A DNA stretch of 64,000 bases from NCBI RefSeq assembly GCF_014843845.1, contig NZ_JHQS01000007.1, positions 62,001 to 126,000 on the forward strand, written 5' to 3'. This DNA is from Mesorhizobium amorphae. GTDB lineage: Bacteria; Pseudomonadota; Alphaproteobacteria; Rhizobiales; Rhizobiaceae. Every line of letters begins with the position of its first letter. Position 1 is the first letter of the stretch. Below the pieces are notes generated by a model, which made no database searches, was not told the DNA's origin, and worked only from the letters and a program-made list of their open reading frames with translations. The translations under genes and the position numbers were made by a program. Below are positions 52,119 to 60,696 of the stretch, one piece after another.

Positions 52119-53663
52119 ATGACAGGTTCCATACTCATAGTCGATGACGATCCCGTGCAGCGCAGGCTGCTCGAGGCGGCGGTGACGAAATTCGGCCACG
52201 GCGCGATCGTCGCCGACGGCGGCGAAGCCGGTCTCGGCGTCCTCGACGGGCCCAATGCACGCGAGGTCTCGGTTGTCATCCTCGACCTGGTCATGCCGGG
52301 GCTCGACGGTATCGGCGTGCTCAAGGCGATGCGCGAGCGCGGCATCCATGTGCCGGTCATCGTGCAGACCGCGCAGGGCGGCATCGAAACCGTCGTTTCG
52401 GCGATGCGCCATGGCGCGTTCGATTTCGTGGTCAAGCCGGCCTCTCCCGACAGGCTGCAGACAGCGATCGGCAACGCGCTCAAAGTCGAGGCGGTCGAGG
52501 ACGAGATGAAGCGAACGTCGCGGCGGCGCGGCGGCCATCTGACCTTCAAGGACATGATCACCCACAGCCCGGCGATGGACCGCGTGATCCGCCTCGGCCA
52601 GAAGGCGGCGGCGTCCAACATCCCGATCCTGATCGAAGGCGAATCGGGCGTCGGCAAGGAACTGGTGGCGCGTGCCATCCAGGGCAGCGGCGACCGCCGC
52701 TCGAAGCCTTTCGTCACCGTCAATTGCGGCGCCATCCCCGACAATCTGGTCGAATCGATCCTGTTCGGCCACGAGAAGGGCTCGTTCACCGGCGCCACCG
52801 AAAAACACACCGGCAAGTTCGTCGAGGCGCATTCGGGCACGCTCTTCCTCGACGAGATCGGCGACCTGCCGCTCGACGTACAGGTCAAGCTGCTGCGCGC
52901 CGTCCAGGATGGTGAGGTAGATCCGGTCGGCGGCCGCTCAACCGTCAGGGTCGACATCAGGTTGATCTCGGCGACGCACCGTAACCTCTTGCAGCAGGTC
53001 AAGGACGGCAAGTTCCGCGAGGATCTGTTCTACCGGCTGAACGTCTATCCAATCTTCGTGCCGCCGCTGCGCGACCGCCGCGACGACATTCCCTATCTGG
53101 TCAGGCACTTCATGGAGAAGGTCGCGCCGGCCGATCCGCGCCGTCGCCTGCACGGCATTTCGGCCAAGGCGCTTGCCATGCTGGAGGCCTATGACTGGCC
53201 GGGCAACATCAGGCAATTGGAAAACGCCGTCTTCAGGGCCTCGGTGCTCGCCGAGGGCGATGTGCTGACGGAAGAGGAATTCCCGCAGATCCGCGCGCAA
53301 CTGGAAGGCACGGTCAATCTCGATGCCGAGGTCGCGATGCCCGGTCCCGGCCCGGCTTCTGACGATTCGCCACGCGCCAACGGTGTTGCGGCCGCCGATG
53401 AAGGATTTGCGGTCGGCGAAGCTGATCCGCCTACCAGGCTGCAGCCGCGTTTCGGTACGCTCAGGGCGCTGGACGAGCGCGGCAATGTGCGCGCGCTGGC
53501 CGATGTCGAACTTGAAATGATCAAGCTGGCAATCGATCACTATAACGGCCAGATGAGCGAGGTCGCGCGCCGTCTCGGCATCGGCCGCTCGACGCTGTAC
53601 AGGAAGCTCAAGGAATACGGTATCGACCCGGAAAGCGGCCGCATCGAACGGCTCGCTTCCTGA
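52119..53663 (+). CDS. Sigma-54-dependent response regulator (NtrC type)
   Basis: A 514-residue regulator: receiver domain (2-120, phosphoacceptor Asp56 in VVILDLVMP), AAA+ domain (~145-375) with Walker A GESGVGKE (174-181), sigma-54 contact loop GSFTGA (221-226; usually GAFTGA) and Walker B LFLDEIGD, and a C-terminal Fis-type helix-turn-helix (MSEVARRLGIGRSTLYRKLKE). About 60 residues between AAA+ and HTH are Ala/Asp-rich and variable. No sensor kinase is adjacent, so its signal and regulon are unknown. ATG 52119 (MTGSILIVDDD) fits the receiver start. Divergent from pepF. Confidence 0.93.
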   Translation: MTGSILIVDDDPVQRRLLEAAVTKFGHGAIVADGGEAGLGVLDGPNAREVSVVILDLVMPGLDGIGVLKAMRERGIHVPVIVQTAQGGIETVVSAMRHGAFDFVVKPASPDRLQTAIGNALKVEAVEDEMKRTSRRRGGHLTFKDMITHSPAMDRVIRLGQKAAASNIPILIEGESGVGKELVARAIQGSGDRRSKPFVTVNCGAIPDNLVESILFGHEKGSFTGATEKHTGKFVEAHSGTLFLDEIGDLPLDVQVKLLRAVQDGEVDPVGGRSTVRVDIRLISATHRNLLQQVKDGKFREDLFYRLNVYPIFVPPLRDRRDDIPYLVRHFMEKVAPADPRRRLHGISAKALAMLEAYDWPGNIRQLENAVFRASVLAEGDVLTEEEFPQIRAQLEGTVNLDAEVAMPGPGPASDDSPRANGVAAADEGFAVGEADPPTRLQPRFGTLRALDERGNVRALADVELEMIKLAIDHYNGQMSEVARRLGIGRSTLYRKLKEYGIDPESGRIERLAS

Positions 53664-54055
53664 CGGGCAAGGCCTTGTCCCGCAAGGTCCGGGCCAGCTT
53701 GCACCCTTAGTTGTCGTGACGAGATCGACGGTTCGACCGGGCAAGGCGCTGGCCGGGCATAGTGGCGGTTGCGTTCACGCATTAAGGCTGGCGGTAACAG
53801 ATCGTGTTTCGATCGGAGGCGGAATAATGATCTAAACCAGCAGTTTACCAAGAAACCCCGTGCATTATTTTTGACGGGATATCGCCACGGTGTTACCGCA
53901 TTTCGGCTTCAATAAGCGATGATTAACCATTAGGATCGATATTCGGATGTGATCAACCACGCATCCGTTTGGGCAAATCCGGGGACAAACGGCAGCCTGC
54001 AAGGCCTTTTGATTTGAACAAAGTCGAACGACACAAAGACGGGCGGCACTATCAC
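53664..54055. other. Intergenic region with a possible CtrA half-site
   Basis: A 392-bp gap before the DUF882 gene. It contains TTAACCAT at 53923-53930, matching a CtrA half-site, and an AT-rich stretch around 53865-53885. Part of it may be coding if the DUF882 gene starts at an upstream TTG (54013 or 53969). Nothing else was recognised. Confidence 0.4.
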
Positions 54056-55912
54056 ATGAGCGTCTGGCCGAGATGGCTGGCAGCGGTGATCCTTGCTGTT
54101 TCGTTCCTGTCCGCAGCCGCGACCGGCGCAAGCGCCGATACACGTTCGCTGAAGCTTTATCACCTCCACACGCACGAAAAGGCCGAGATCGTCTACAAGC
54201 GAAATGGCCGCTACGTTCCGGAGGGTTTGCGAAAGATCAACATCATCCTGCGCGACTGGCGCCGCAACGAGCCGACCAAGATGGACCCGCGCCTGCTCGA
54301 TCTGGTGTGGGAAGCCTATCGGCAGAGTGGTGCCACCGACTATATCCAGGTGGTCTGCGGCTATCGCTCGCCGTCGACGAACTCGATGCTGCGCAGCCGC
54401 AGCCGGGGCGTCGCCGAGAAAAGCCAGCACATGCTCGGCAAGGCCATGGACTTCTACATTCCAGGCGTGCCGCTGAAGAAGCTGCGCGACATCGGCTTGA
54501 GGATGCAAGGCGGCGGCGTCGGCTATTATCCGTCGTCGGGCTCGCCCTTCGTGCACATGGATATCGGCAATGTGCGTCATTGGCCGGGCATCAGCCGCCA
54601 GGAACTCGTCAGGGTATTTCCCAACGGCAAGACGCTGCATGTGCCGAGCGATGGCAAGCCGCTGCCTGGCTATCAGCAGGCCTTGGCCTCCTACAAGGCG
54701 CGCAAGGGCTCCGGCTCTCCCGCCATCGAACTGGCCAGCGCCGGCGGCAGCTACAAGAAATCCGGTGGCTTCCTTTCTGCCTTCTTTGGCGGCGGCGACG
54801 ACGAGGCCGACGACAGTGCCGATGTGGCGAGCGCGGCGCCCGCGCCCAAGCCGAAGACCACAAAGCCGGCGGCGAGCGCCAAGACGAGCAATTTGCCTGG
54901 CATAGCCATCGTGTCGCCGAAGGATGCGCAGCGCGCCAACATCCCGCAGCTTGCCGACGAGAACGCAGCCGAACCGGAGCCGCAGCAGGATACGCCGGAG
55001 ACGATCATCGCGGCGCTGCCGGCCAAAGAGATTCCGCTGCCTGACTTCGCCCCGCGTCCGAAGGCCGACGTTGGTGCGCAGACACCTGAAAACGTTCCAT
55101 TCGGCACGGCGGAAACCACCGCCAGCACCGAGCAGGCGGTGGCGACTGCGCATGCGCCGGTCAATGTTCCGTTCGGCATGACCGACCCGGCCAATGCAAC
55201 CGATGCCAACGCGACTGCCGCCGACCCGGCACAGGTTGCGGTCAACAACATTCCGCTGCCGTCCTGGCGTCCGGACCTGCCGGCCGATCTCGCACCGCAG
55301 GACAAGAACGTTCTGCTGGCGCTGGCCGATACGGCCCAGCACAACACGACCGCGACCGACGCGTTCTCGGTTCTGCCGTCCGCGCGTCCGGATGAGGTCA
55401 AGCCGGATCAGGTCGGGCAGGATGAGGTCAAGGCGGTTCTCGAACGGGTCAGCGCAACGAGTGATGCCGCTGCGGGCAGCGACTATCAGGTCGCCTCGCT
55501 CTCCGAGCCGCGTTCGGCATTCAACGATCCGGCCGGTGTCGATGCGGCATCGCCGCGTGATGCCATTGTTGCCCGCCCCGCCGGCACCGATCCCGCACTG
55601 GCGATCGGCGCTGGCGTGAAGACGACGCGCAAGGAAGCCAGGGCCACCGCCCGCGACCTGAAGCCCGACCCGAAAGCGGTGGTGGTTGCCGCCGCGCCGC
55701 AGGCGGCGCGCTGGGCGCTGAACAGCAACGAATACGTCGCCACCGTTTCCAGCCCAACGACAGCGCCGCGCTATGCCTACAACATCGTGCATACGCCGCC
55801 GAGCGAGGTCTATACGGCCGGCTTCCAGCCGGACAGCGAGACGGTGGATCCCAACCGCTTCACCGGCAATGCGGTCAAGTTCCTTTCGGTCGCTCGCTTC
55901 CAGACGAAGTAA
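54056..55912 (+). CDS. DUF882 (MepK/YcbK-like) murein endopeptidase domain protein with long acidic tail
   Basis: A 618-residue exported protein. The signal peptide is WLAAVILAVSFLSAAATGASA (residues ~7-27). The domain (~28-190) is M15-like: VCGYRSPSTNSML, the zinc ligands in SQHMLGKAMDFYI and VHMDIGNVRHW. From about 225 on the chain is low-complexity, Ala/Asp/Pro-rich, with repeated short motifs (NVPFG twice; IPLPDF/IPLPSW). Family members cleave peptidoglycan cross-links. ATG 54056 was chosen; the frame is open upstream and TTG starts at 54013 or 53969 are possible. A terminator follows. Confidence 0.83.
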   Translation: MSVWPRWLAAVILAVSFLSAAATGASADTRSLKLYHLHTHEKAEIVYKRNGRYVPEGLRKINIILRDWRRNEPTKMDPRLLDLVWEAYRQSGATDYIQVVCGYRSPSTNSMLRSRSRGVAEKSQHMLGKAMDFYIPGVPLKKLRDIGLRMQGGGVGYYPSSGSPFVHMDIGNVRHWPGISRQELVRVFPNGKTLHVPSDGKPLPGYQQALASYKARKGSGSPAIELASAGGSYKKSGGFLSAFFGGGDDEADDSADVASAAPAPKPKTTKPAASAKTSNLPGIAIVSPKDAQRANIPQLADENAAEPEPQQDTPETIIAALPAKEIPLPDFAPRPKADVGAQTPENVPFGTAETTASTEQAVATAHAPVNVPFGMTDPANATDANATAADPAQVAVNNIPLPSWRPDLPADLAPQDKNVLLALADTAQHNTTATDAFSVLPSARPDEVKPDQVGQDEVKAVLERVSATSDAAAGSDYQVASLSEPRSAFNDPAGVDAASPRDAIVARPAGTDPALAIGAGVKTTRKEARATARDLKPDPKAVVVAAAPQAARWALNSNEYVATVSSPTTAPRYAYNIVHTPPSEVYTAGFQPDSETVDPNRFTGNAVKFLSVARFQTK

Positions 55913-55931
55913 CGGATCGATCAAACTAACC

Positions 55932-55963
55932 AAAGCCGCGCTGGGCAACCCGCGCGGCTTTTT
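55932..55963 (+). terminator. Rho-independent terminator after the DUF882 gene
   Basis: A 10-bp stem (AAAGCCGCGC / GCGCGGCTTT) with a 10-nt loop and a tract of five T, 19 nt after the stop. Confidence 0.92.
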
Positions 55964-56057
55964 GCTTTTCAGGACGCGGCCTGCTGTTGCAGACAGGCAG
56001 CACCGTCACAGCCTCGCTGGCTTTCGTTGCATCGAGATGCTAACCAAGCTCAACTTC

Positions 56058-56131
56058 TCCCGCTTCGTCTAATGGTAGGACAGCGCCCTTTGAAGGCGTG
56101 AATCGTGGTTCGAGCCCATGAGCGGGAACCA
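56058..56131 (+). tRNA. tRNA-Gln-type (anticodon TTG), atypical sequence
   Basis: A full cloverleaf: acceptor TCCCGCT/AGCGGGA, 4-bp D-stem GTCT/GGAC with a 7-nt loop, anticodon stem GCGCC/GGCGT with loop CTTTGAA (anticodon 56090-56092), variable loop GAAT, T-arm CGTGG-TTCGAGC-CCATG, discriminator A, encoded CCA. Anticodon TTG reads glutamine codons. The body differs from the TGGGG-starting tRNA-Gln usual in bacteria. Confidence 0.85.
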
Positions 56132-56209
56132 GCCGGCAACAGCAATCATCCAGGGGCTGACTGAGGCCCGAACCGGCAAGATCACGGCGGACAAAACTTC
56201 TCGTGATGG

Positions 56210-56234
56210 CGGAACAGCACACTCTTCTCCGGGT
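56210..56234 (+). promoter_or_regulatory. EcfG-like (general stress) promoter
   Basis: GGAAC (56210-56214), 16-nt spacer and GGTT (56231-56234) resemble the alphaproteobacterial EcfG consensus GGAAC-N16/17-CGTT with one mismatch. The predicted start site near 56240 leaves a leader of under 30 nt to the ATG at 56268. Confidence 0.5.
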
Positions 56235-56267
56235 TAGAATGCGTGCGTTCCAACCTCGGGGATATTC

Positions 56268-56444
56268 ATGAAGAACATTCTATTCGCATCAGTCCTGGCT
56301 CTGGCTGCCGTTTCCGCGGCTGTCGCTCCCACGCAGGCCGAGACGGTGATCATCAAGACCGGCAAGCATCACTGCAGGACCAAGCTGGTCACGCACTGGG
56401 TGCATCACCACAAGGTCGTTGAAAAGGTCAAAGTCTGCCACTGA
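56268..56444 (+). CDS. Small secreted His/Lys-rich peptide
   Basis: A 58-residue protein: clear signal peptide (ILFASVLALAAVSAAVAPTQA, last part at residues ~12-24) and a ~34-residue mature part rich in His, Lys and Val with two Cys (HHCRTKLVTHWVHHHK). The residues could bind metal or form one disulfide after export. GGGGAT precedes the ATG. An EcfG-like promoter lies upstream and a strong terminator downstream, so it is a self-contained gene. I know no named family. Confidence 0.75.
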   Translation: MKNILFASVLALAAVSAAVAPTQAETVIIKTGKHHCRTKLVTHWVHHHKVVEKVKVCH

Positions 56445-56470
56445 TCCTGTTCGCGGCAGGAAACCCTGAC

Positions 56471-56499
56471 CCCGGTCGGCGCAAGCCGGCCGGGTTTTT
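56471..56499 (+). terminator. Rho-independent terminator after the small peptide gene
   Basis: A 10-bp stem with one G-T pair (CCCGGTCGGC / GCCGGCCGGG), GCAA loop and five T, 26 nt after the stop. Confidence 0.92.
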
Positions 56500-56521
56500 C
56501 CATTCCTTCGGGAGAAGAGCG

Positions 56522-57160
56522 TTATCGGCCGAGCTTGCTCGCCGCACGCGCAAGGGCTTCGATCTCGTCCCACTTGCCGGCCTTGACCAAATCGTCCGGC
56601 GCCACCCAGGAGCCGCCGACGCAGATGACATTGGGCAAAGCGAGATAGTCGGCGGCGTTCTTGCCGGTGATGCCGCCGGTCGGGCAGAATTTCACGTCGG
56701 CGAGCGGCGAGGCGAAGGCTTTCAGCGAGGCGATGCCGCCGGACTGTTCGGCCGGGAAGAATTTCAGGAAGCGCAAGCCGGCTTCGCGCGCGGCCATGAT
56801 CTCGCCGGGCGTGATGGCTCCGGGCAGCAGCGGCACGGCACTGTCCTTTGCCGCCGCCAGAAGCTGGTTCGTGATGCCGGGGCTGACGATGAATTTAGAG
56901 CCGGCGCTGGCCGCTTCGTCGAACTGACGGGCATCGAGAATGGTGCCAGCGCCGACGACGGCGCCCTCGACTTCGCCGGCCACGCGGCGGATCGCTTCCA
57001 GTGCGTCGGCGGTCCTGAGCGTGATCTCGATCGCCGGCAGGCCGCCTGCGGTGAGTGCACGTGCCAGCGGCACGGCGTCCTTGACGTCGGCGATCTTCAG
57101 CACCGGGATGACCGGCTGGCCATTGAGGAGCGACAGGAGCTTTTCGGTCTTGCTGGGCAT
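56522..57160 (-). CDS. eda: KDPG/KHG aldolase
   Basis: A 212-residue class I aldolase splitting 2-keto-3-deoxy-6-phosphogluconate to pyruvate and glyceraldehyde-3-phosphate, the last Entner-Doudoroff step. The general base Glu45 (EITLRT) and Schiff-base Lys133 (RFLKFFPAE) fall at the same positions as in E. coli. PTGGITGKNAADYL is also typical. It is a lone gene here, without edd next to it. The ATG at 57160 gives the normal length. Confidence 0.95.
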   Translation of the reverse strand: MPSKTEKLLSLLNGQPVIPVLKIADVKDAVPLARALTAGGLPAIEITLRTADALEAIRRVAGEVEGAVVGAGTILDARQFDEAASAGSKFIVSPGITNQLLAAAKDSAVPLLPGAITPGEIMAAREAGLRFLKFFPAEQSGGIASLKAFASPLADVKFCPTGGITGKNAADYLALPNVICVGGSWVAPDDLVKAGKWDEIEALARAASKLGR

Positions 57161-57331
57161 TCGCTTGTCTCTCCGGTTTCGATAATTTCAACCGATTAGC
57201 AGAAGGCAGATTCCGAGTCCACGAAACGAGGCGTGTCGCGATGTCACGCGCACCGGGCCGCTTGCAACGCCCAAGGCTGTGCTGTTCGCTCTGCCTTGAA
57301 TTGGCTTTCAGCAAAGTTTAGTGGCTTGGCG

Positions 57332-58261
57332 ATGACAATTTCCATCCAAGATCAACCCCTCCGCGTTGCCGCGCTCTACAAATTTGCCAGGCTCCACGGC
57401 TTCGAGGCGCTGCGTGCGCCGCTCGCCGCCTTCTGCTGCGGACGCGGCATCAAGGGTACGCTGCTGCTTGCGCGTGAGGGCATCAACGGCACGGTTGCCG
57501 GCAGCGAGGCCGATATCGCCGCGCTGATCGATCATCTGCAATCGATCGAAGGCCTCGCCGGCCTTGAGGTCAAATACAGCAGCGCAGCCGAGATGCCCTT
57601 CCACCGCATGAAGGTGCGGCTGAAGCGTGAGATCGTCACCATGGGCGTTGAGGATATAGACCCGGCAGCGAGTGCCGGCACCTATGTCGCGCCGGCCGAC
57701 TGGAACGCGCTGATCTCGAACGCCGACACCGTCGTCATCGATACGCGCAATGCCTACGAAGTGTCGATCGGCACATTCAAGGGGGCCGTCGATCCGGCGA
57801 CATCGAGTTTTCGCGAGTTCCCGGCCTGGGTGGAAAAGCATCGGGAAGAGCTGGAAGGGCGCAAGGTCGCCATGTTCTGCACCGGCGGCATACGCTGCGA
57901 GAAGGCGACGGCCTATGTGAAGTCGCTCGGCTTCGAGGACGTGTTCCACCTCAAGGGCGGCATCCTCAAATATCTCGAAGAGGTGCCGGCCGAGGAGAGC
58001 CTGTGGCAAGGCGAATGCTTCGTCTTCGACGAGCGTGTCTCGGTATCGCATGGCCTCGCCGAGGGCGAGGCTGAGCTCTGCCGCGCCTGCCGGCATCCGC
58101 TGATCGCGGAGGACCTGCTGTCGCCGCGCTATGTCGCGGGCATCTCATGCCAGCATTGCTTCGACGCGCGCTCGGATGAGGATCGCGCCCGCTACGCCGA
58201 GCGCCAGCGCCAGGTCGAACTGGCTGAGGCGCGTGGTGACGGTCCGCATATCGGCGGATAG
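57332..58261 (+). CDS. trhO: tRNA uridine(34) hydroxylase TrhO (rhodanese family, YceA)
   Basis: A 309-residue enzyme that hydroxylates U34 of tRNA using oxygen. It has an N-terminal ferredoxin-like domain ([18 protein letters not shown], near 50-67), a rhodanese domain with active Cys in [20 protein letters not shown] (near 186-205), and a C-terminal Cys-rich segment ([15 protein letters not shown]) that may bind zinc. ATG 57332 (MTISIQDQP) was chosen over an upstream start that adds 33 unconserved residues. Confidence 0.93.
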   Translation: MTISIQDQPLRVAALYKFARLHGFEALRAPLAAFCCGRGIKGTLLLAREGINGTVAGSEADIAALIDHLQSIEGLAGLEVKYSSAAEMPFHRMKVRLKREIVTMGVEDIDPAASAGTYVAPADWNALISNADTVVIDTRNAYEVSIGTFKGAVDPATSSFREFPAWVEKHREELEGRKVAMFCTGGIRCEKATAYVKSLGFEDVFHLKGGILKYLEEVPAEESLWQGECFVFDERVSVSHGLAEGEAELCRACRHPLIAEDLLSPRYVAGISCQHCFDARSDEDRARYAERQRQVELAEARGDGPHIGG

Positions 58262-58296
58262 CACCTGTGTAACAACTGTTGCCGGCTTCGGCTGCA

Positions 58297-58659
58297 TCAC
58301 CACGCGACGGAGTAGCGGTCGATAACCCAAAGCCAAGTGCCATCGTCCTGCCGGCGGGCGACCTCGGTGGTTATGCTCCCGTCAGGTAGCTTGGTTGAGG
58401 TGAGCGCCAGGTCGCCATTGATGAGGGCGGGGCGCTGCTCTCCGGCGGCGAATTTCCGGCCCGTCGCGGTGATCTCCGCGAAGAGCGTTCGGATTGCCTC
58501 CCGGCCACGCGTCAACTGACCTTCGCCGCTGTCGACAACGGCGTCGGGATCGAACAGCGCTATCATCCCGTCAATGTCGCCCACCCATTGGCGGGCGATT
58601 AGTAAGCGCTCCAGATCCTGCGGATCACGCGCCGGCGCGCGGTCTGGTTCATCGGTCAC
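58297..58659 (-). CDS. SnoaL/NTF2-like small protein
   Basis: A 120-residue protein of the NTF2-like fold: ARQWVGDIDGMIALFDPDAVVDSG (near 23-46), then RGREAIRTLFAEI and TWLWVIDRYSVAW at the C-terminus, as in SnoaL-like/DUF4440 proteins. Such proteins bind small ligands or act as isomerases; nothing more precise can be said. GTG 58659 was chosen because GGAGGAG lies just upstream; no ATG is as well placed. Confidence 0.8.
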   Translation of the reverse strand: MTDEPDRAPARDPQDLERLLIARQWVGDIDGMIALFDPDAVVDSGEGQLTRGREAIRTLFAEITATGRKFAAGEQRPALINGDLALTSTKLPDGSITTEVARRQDDGTWLWVIDRYSVAW

Positions 58660-58855
58660 TGTGAACTCCTCCCTCGTCTGCAAGGCCGCGACACTAGCCG
58701 AAGCCGAGGGCGGTTTCGACACAGCGGTTTCACATTGCGCCGCTGCCGGCATTTCCGACAAAGCGACCACCCGTCATTGTAATGTCAATGTGCGGGCCCT
58801 ACGTCTTCGACGTTCGAAACCTGCCCGTTCGGCCGGGCAAATTCTGGAGGCACTG

Positions 58856-59587
58856 ATGTTCGATCCCAAGAAGCTCCTCGACGATCTGCTGGGCTCGCAA
58901 ATCCCCGGCACAAGCGGCACCGTCCGCGACAAGGCGGGGCAGGCCGTGCAGATGGCCAAGGACAATCCGCTGGCGGCCGGCGCGCTGGCCGCGGTGCTGC
59001 TTGGAACCGGCGCCGGCCGGCAGGTCACCGGAACGGCCGTGAAGCTTGGCGGACTGGCCGCCATTGGCGGCCTCGCCTACAAGGCCTACCAGAATTACAA
59101 GGCCGGCAACGCGCCGGCGCAAACGCCTGCCGCCGGCGAGCCGGAATTGCTGCCGCCGCCCGCCGACACCGCTTTCCATCCATCACAGGCGCCGCAAGGC
59201 GAGGACGAATTCACGCTGACGCTGGTGCGGGCGATGATCTCGGCGGCGAAAGCCGACGGCCATGTCGACGACGAAGAACGCCAGAGGATCGCCGGCAAGC
59301 TCAGCCTGTCCGGCATCGGCACGGAAGCGGAGCAATTCCTGATGGCGGAACTGGAAAGCCCGCTCGACCTCGATACGCTGGTCGCCGGCGCCAAGACCGA
59401 TGCGCAGAAGCTCGAACTCTACACGGCCTCGCGCCTCACCATCGATCCCGACACTCGGACCGAGCGCGGCTATCTCGACTTGCTCGCCGGACGTCTCGGC
59501 CTGCCGGACGCGCTGGTCGATCATGTCGAGGCGACGGTGTCGGCGGCGAAGGTGCCGGCCGGAACTTCGCCCAATCCGCGCTGGTAG
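58856..59587 (+). CDS. DUF533 (YebE-like, TerB-fold) protein
   Basis: A 243-residue inner-membrane-associated protein. The start MFDPKKLLDDLLGSQIPG and a glycine/alanine-rich hydrophobic region (GLAAIGGLAYKAYQNYKAG, near 70-88) are followed by a Pro-rich linker and a C-terminal TerB-like helical domain (VRAMISAAKADGHVDDEERQ, near 125-144). Function is unknown; E. coli YebE is linked to envelope stress. CTGGAGG precedes the ATG. Confidence 0.88.
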   Translation: MFDPKKLLDDLLGSQIPGTSGTVRDKAGQAVQMAKDNPLAAGALAAVLLGTGAGRQVTGTAVKLGGLAAIGGLAYKAYQNYKAGNAPAQTPAAGEPELLPPPADTAFHPSQAPQGEDEFTLTLVRAMISAAKADGHVDDEERQRIAGKLSLSGIGTEAEQFLMAELESPLDLDTLVAGAKTDAQKLELYTASRLTIDPDTRTERGYLDLLAGRLGLPDALVDHVEATVSAAKVPAGTSPNPRW

Positions 59588-59713
59588 CTTCGAGCGAGCA
59601 CTTGCTGGCCGCCGAGGTGGACGCCATTGCGTTAGTGCCTCGTTAACCGAGCAAGCGCATCATTCTAAGCAGTCGGACCGGCTTCTCCTCCTCCCAAGCC
59701 CGGTTCAGATCAG

Positions 59714-59740
59714 GGGCGGTCGCCAATGACCGCCCTTTTT
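59714..59740 (+). terminator. Rho-independent terminator
   Basis: An 8-bp stem (GGGCGGTC / GACCGCCC) with a 6-nt loop and five T, 126 nt after the DUF533 stop and before the SDR gene. The long distance leaves room for a 3' UTR. Confidence 0.88.
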
Positions 59741-59830
59741 GTTGAACCGATCACGAATGGTTCGGCTTGCCATGGGAGCCGTCATTTGCGATGGCACATG
59801 TTCTTCCAGCCATGATCAGGGAGGACGGCG

Positions 59831-60592
59831 ATGACAGCCATCACAGAGAAAACCGCCATCGTCACCGGCGCCGGCACGGGCATCGGCAAGAGTGTTGCCA
59901 CGGCATTGCTCAAGGCGGGCTGGAACACGGTGTTCTGCGGCCGCCGCAAGGCGGTGCTGGAGGAGGCGATCGCTGAGGCCGGGAAGACGGACGCCAAGGC
60001 GCTGGCGGTTGCCTGCGACATCAGCAAGGCCGACCAGGTCGACGATCTCTTCGAGACGGTGCTGGAGGCGTTCGGCCGTGTCGATCTGCTCTTCAACAAT
60101 GCCGGCATGGGTTACAAGTCGACGCTGATCGACGAGATCCCGGTCGAGGTGTGGACCGACATCGTCGGTGTCAATCTCACCGGCTCTTTCCTGTGCGCGC
60201 GCGCCGCCTTCGGCGCCATGCGCCGGCAGCGGCCGATGGGTGGCCGCATCATCAACAACGGCTCGGTGTCGGCCTATGCGCCGCGGCCTGGCTCGGTGCC
60301 TTACACCGCGACCAAGCACGCCATCACCGGGTTGACCAAGACGCTGGCTCTGGACGGAAGGCCCTATGACATCGCCTGCGGCCAGATCGACATCGGCAAT
60401 GCGCTGACCGACATGGCGCAAGCGATGACGGTCGGCGTGCCGCAGGCCAACGGCTCGATCGCCGCCGAAGCGGTGATGGACGTCGAGCGCGTCGCCGATG
60501 CCGTGGTCCACATGGCGAGCCTGCCGCTCGATGCCAACGTGTTGTTCATGACCGTGATGGCGACCAAGATGCCGTTCGTCGGGCGGGGGTGA
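59831..60592 (+). CDS. Short-chain dehydrogenase/reductase
   Basis: A 253-residue classical SDR. The cofactor motif is TGAGTGIGKS (12-21), with NNAG near 89-92, the catalytic Ser in NNGSVSAY (near 140) and YTATK with Tyr/Lys (near 156-160). The Arg pair in CGRRK (near 36-39) suggests NADP preference. The substrate is unknown. The ATG at 59831 has a GGGAGGAC-type site upstream. Convergent with the aminotransferase. Confidence 0.9.
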   Translation: MTAITEKTAIVTGAGTGIGKSVATALLKAGWNTVFCGRRKAVLEEAIAEAGKTDAKALAVACDISKADQVDDLFETVLEAFGRVDLLFNNAGMGYKSTLIDEIPVEVWTDIVGVNLTGSFLCARAAFGAMRRQRPMGGRIINNGSVSAYAPRPGSVPYTATKHAITGLTKTLALDGRPYDIACGQIDIGNALTDMAQAMTVGVPQANGSIAAEAVMDVERVADAVVHMASLPLDANVLFMTVMATKMPFVGRG

Positions 60593-60614
60593 GCGGTCGG
60601 TTCGCGTAAGCGAA

Positions 60615-60639
60615 TTCATCGTGCCAGTGGCACGATGAA
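60615..60639. other. Perfect 11-bp stem-loop between convergent genes
   Basis: TTCATCGTGCC / GGCACGATGAA around a 3-nt loop, 22 bp past the SDR stop and 58 bp from the aminotransferase stop. No T-run follows on either strand. It may act as an mRNA end-protecting hairpin for both genes or be part of a dispersed repeat. Confidence 0.6.
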
Positions 60640-60696
60640 AGGCCAGCGAACGCCGGGACGCTGCGAAGCACCGGGGACCCGGCTGGGCGACCTTGC

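Noticed and set aside
52022-53011. 329-codon frame opposite the NtrC-type regulator
   Set aside because: Antisense shadow; the regulator has complete receiver, AAA+ and HTH motifs.
53930-55948. 672-codon open frame opposite the DUF882 gene
   Set aside because: Antisense to a gene with a clear signal peptide and peptidase motifs; composition is Arg/Gly-rich with no recognisable motif.
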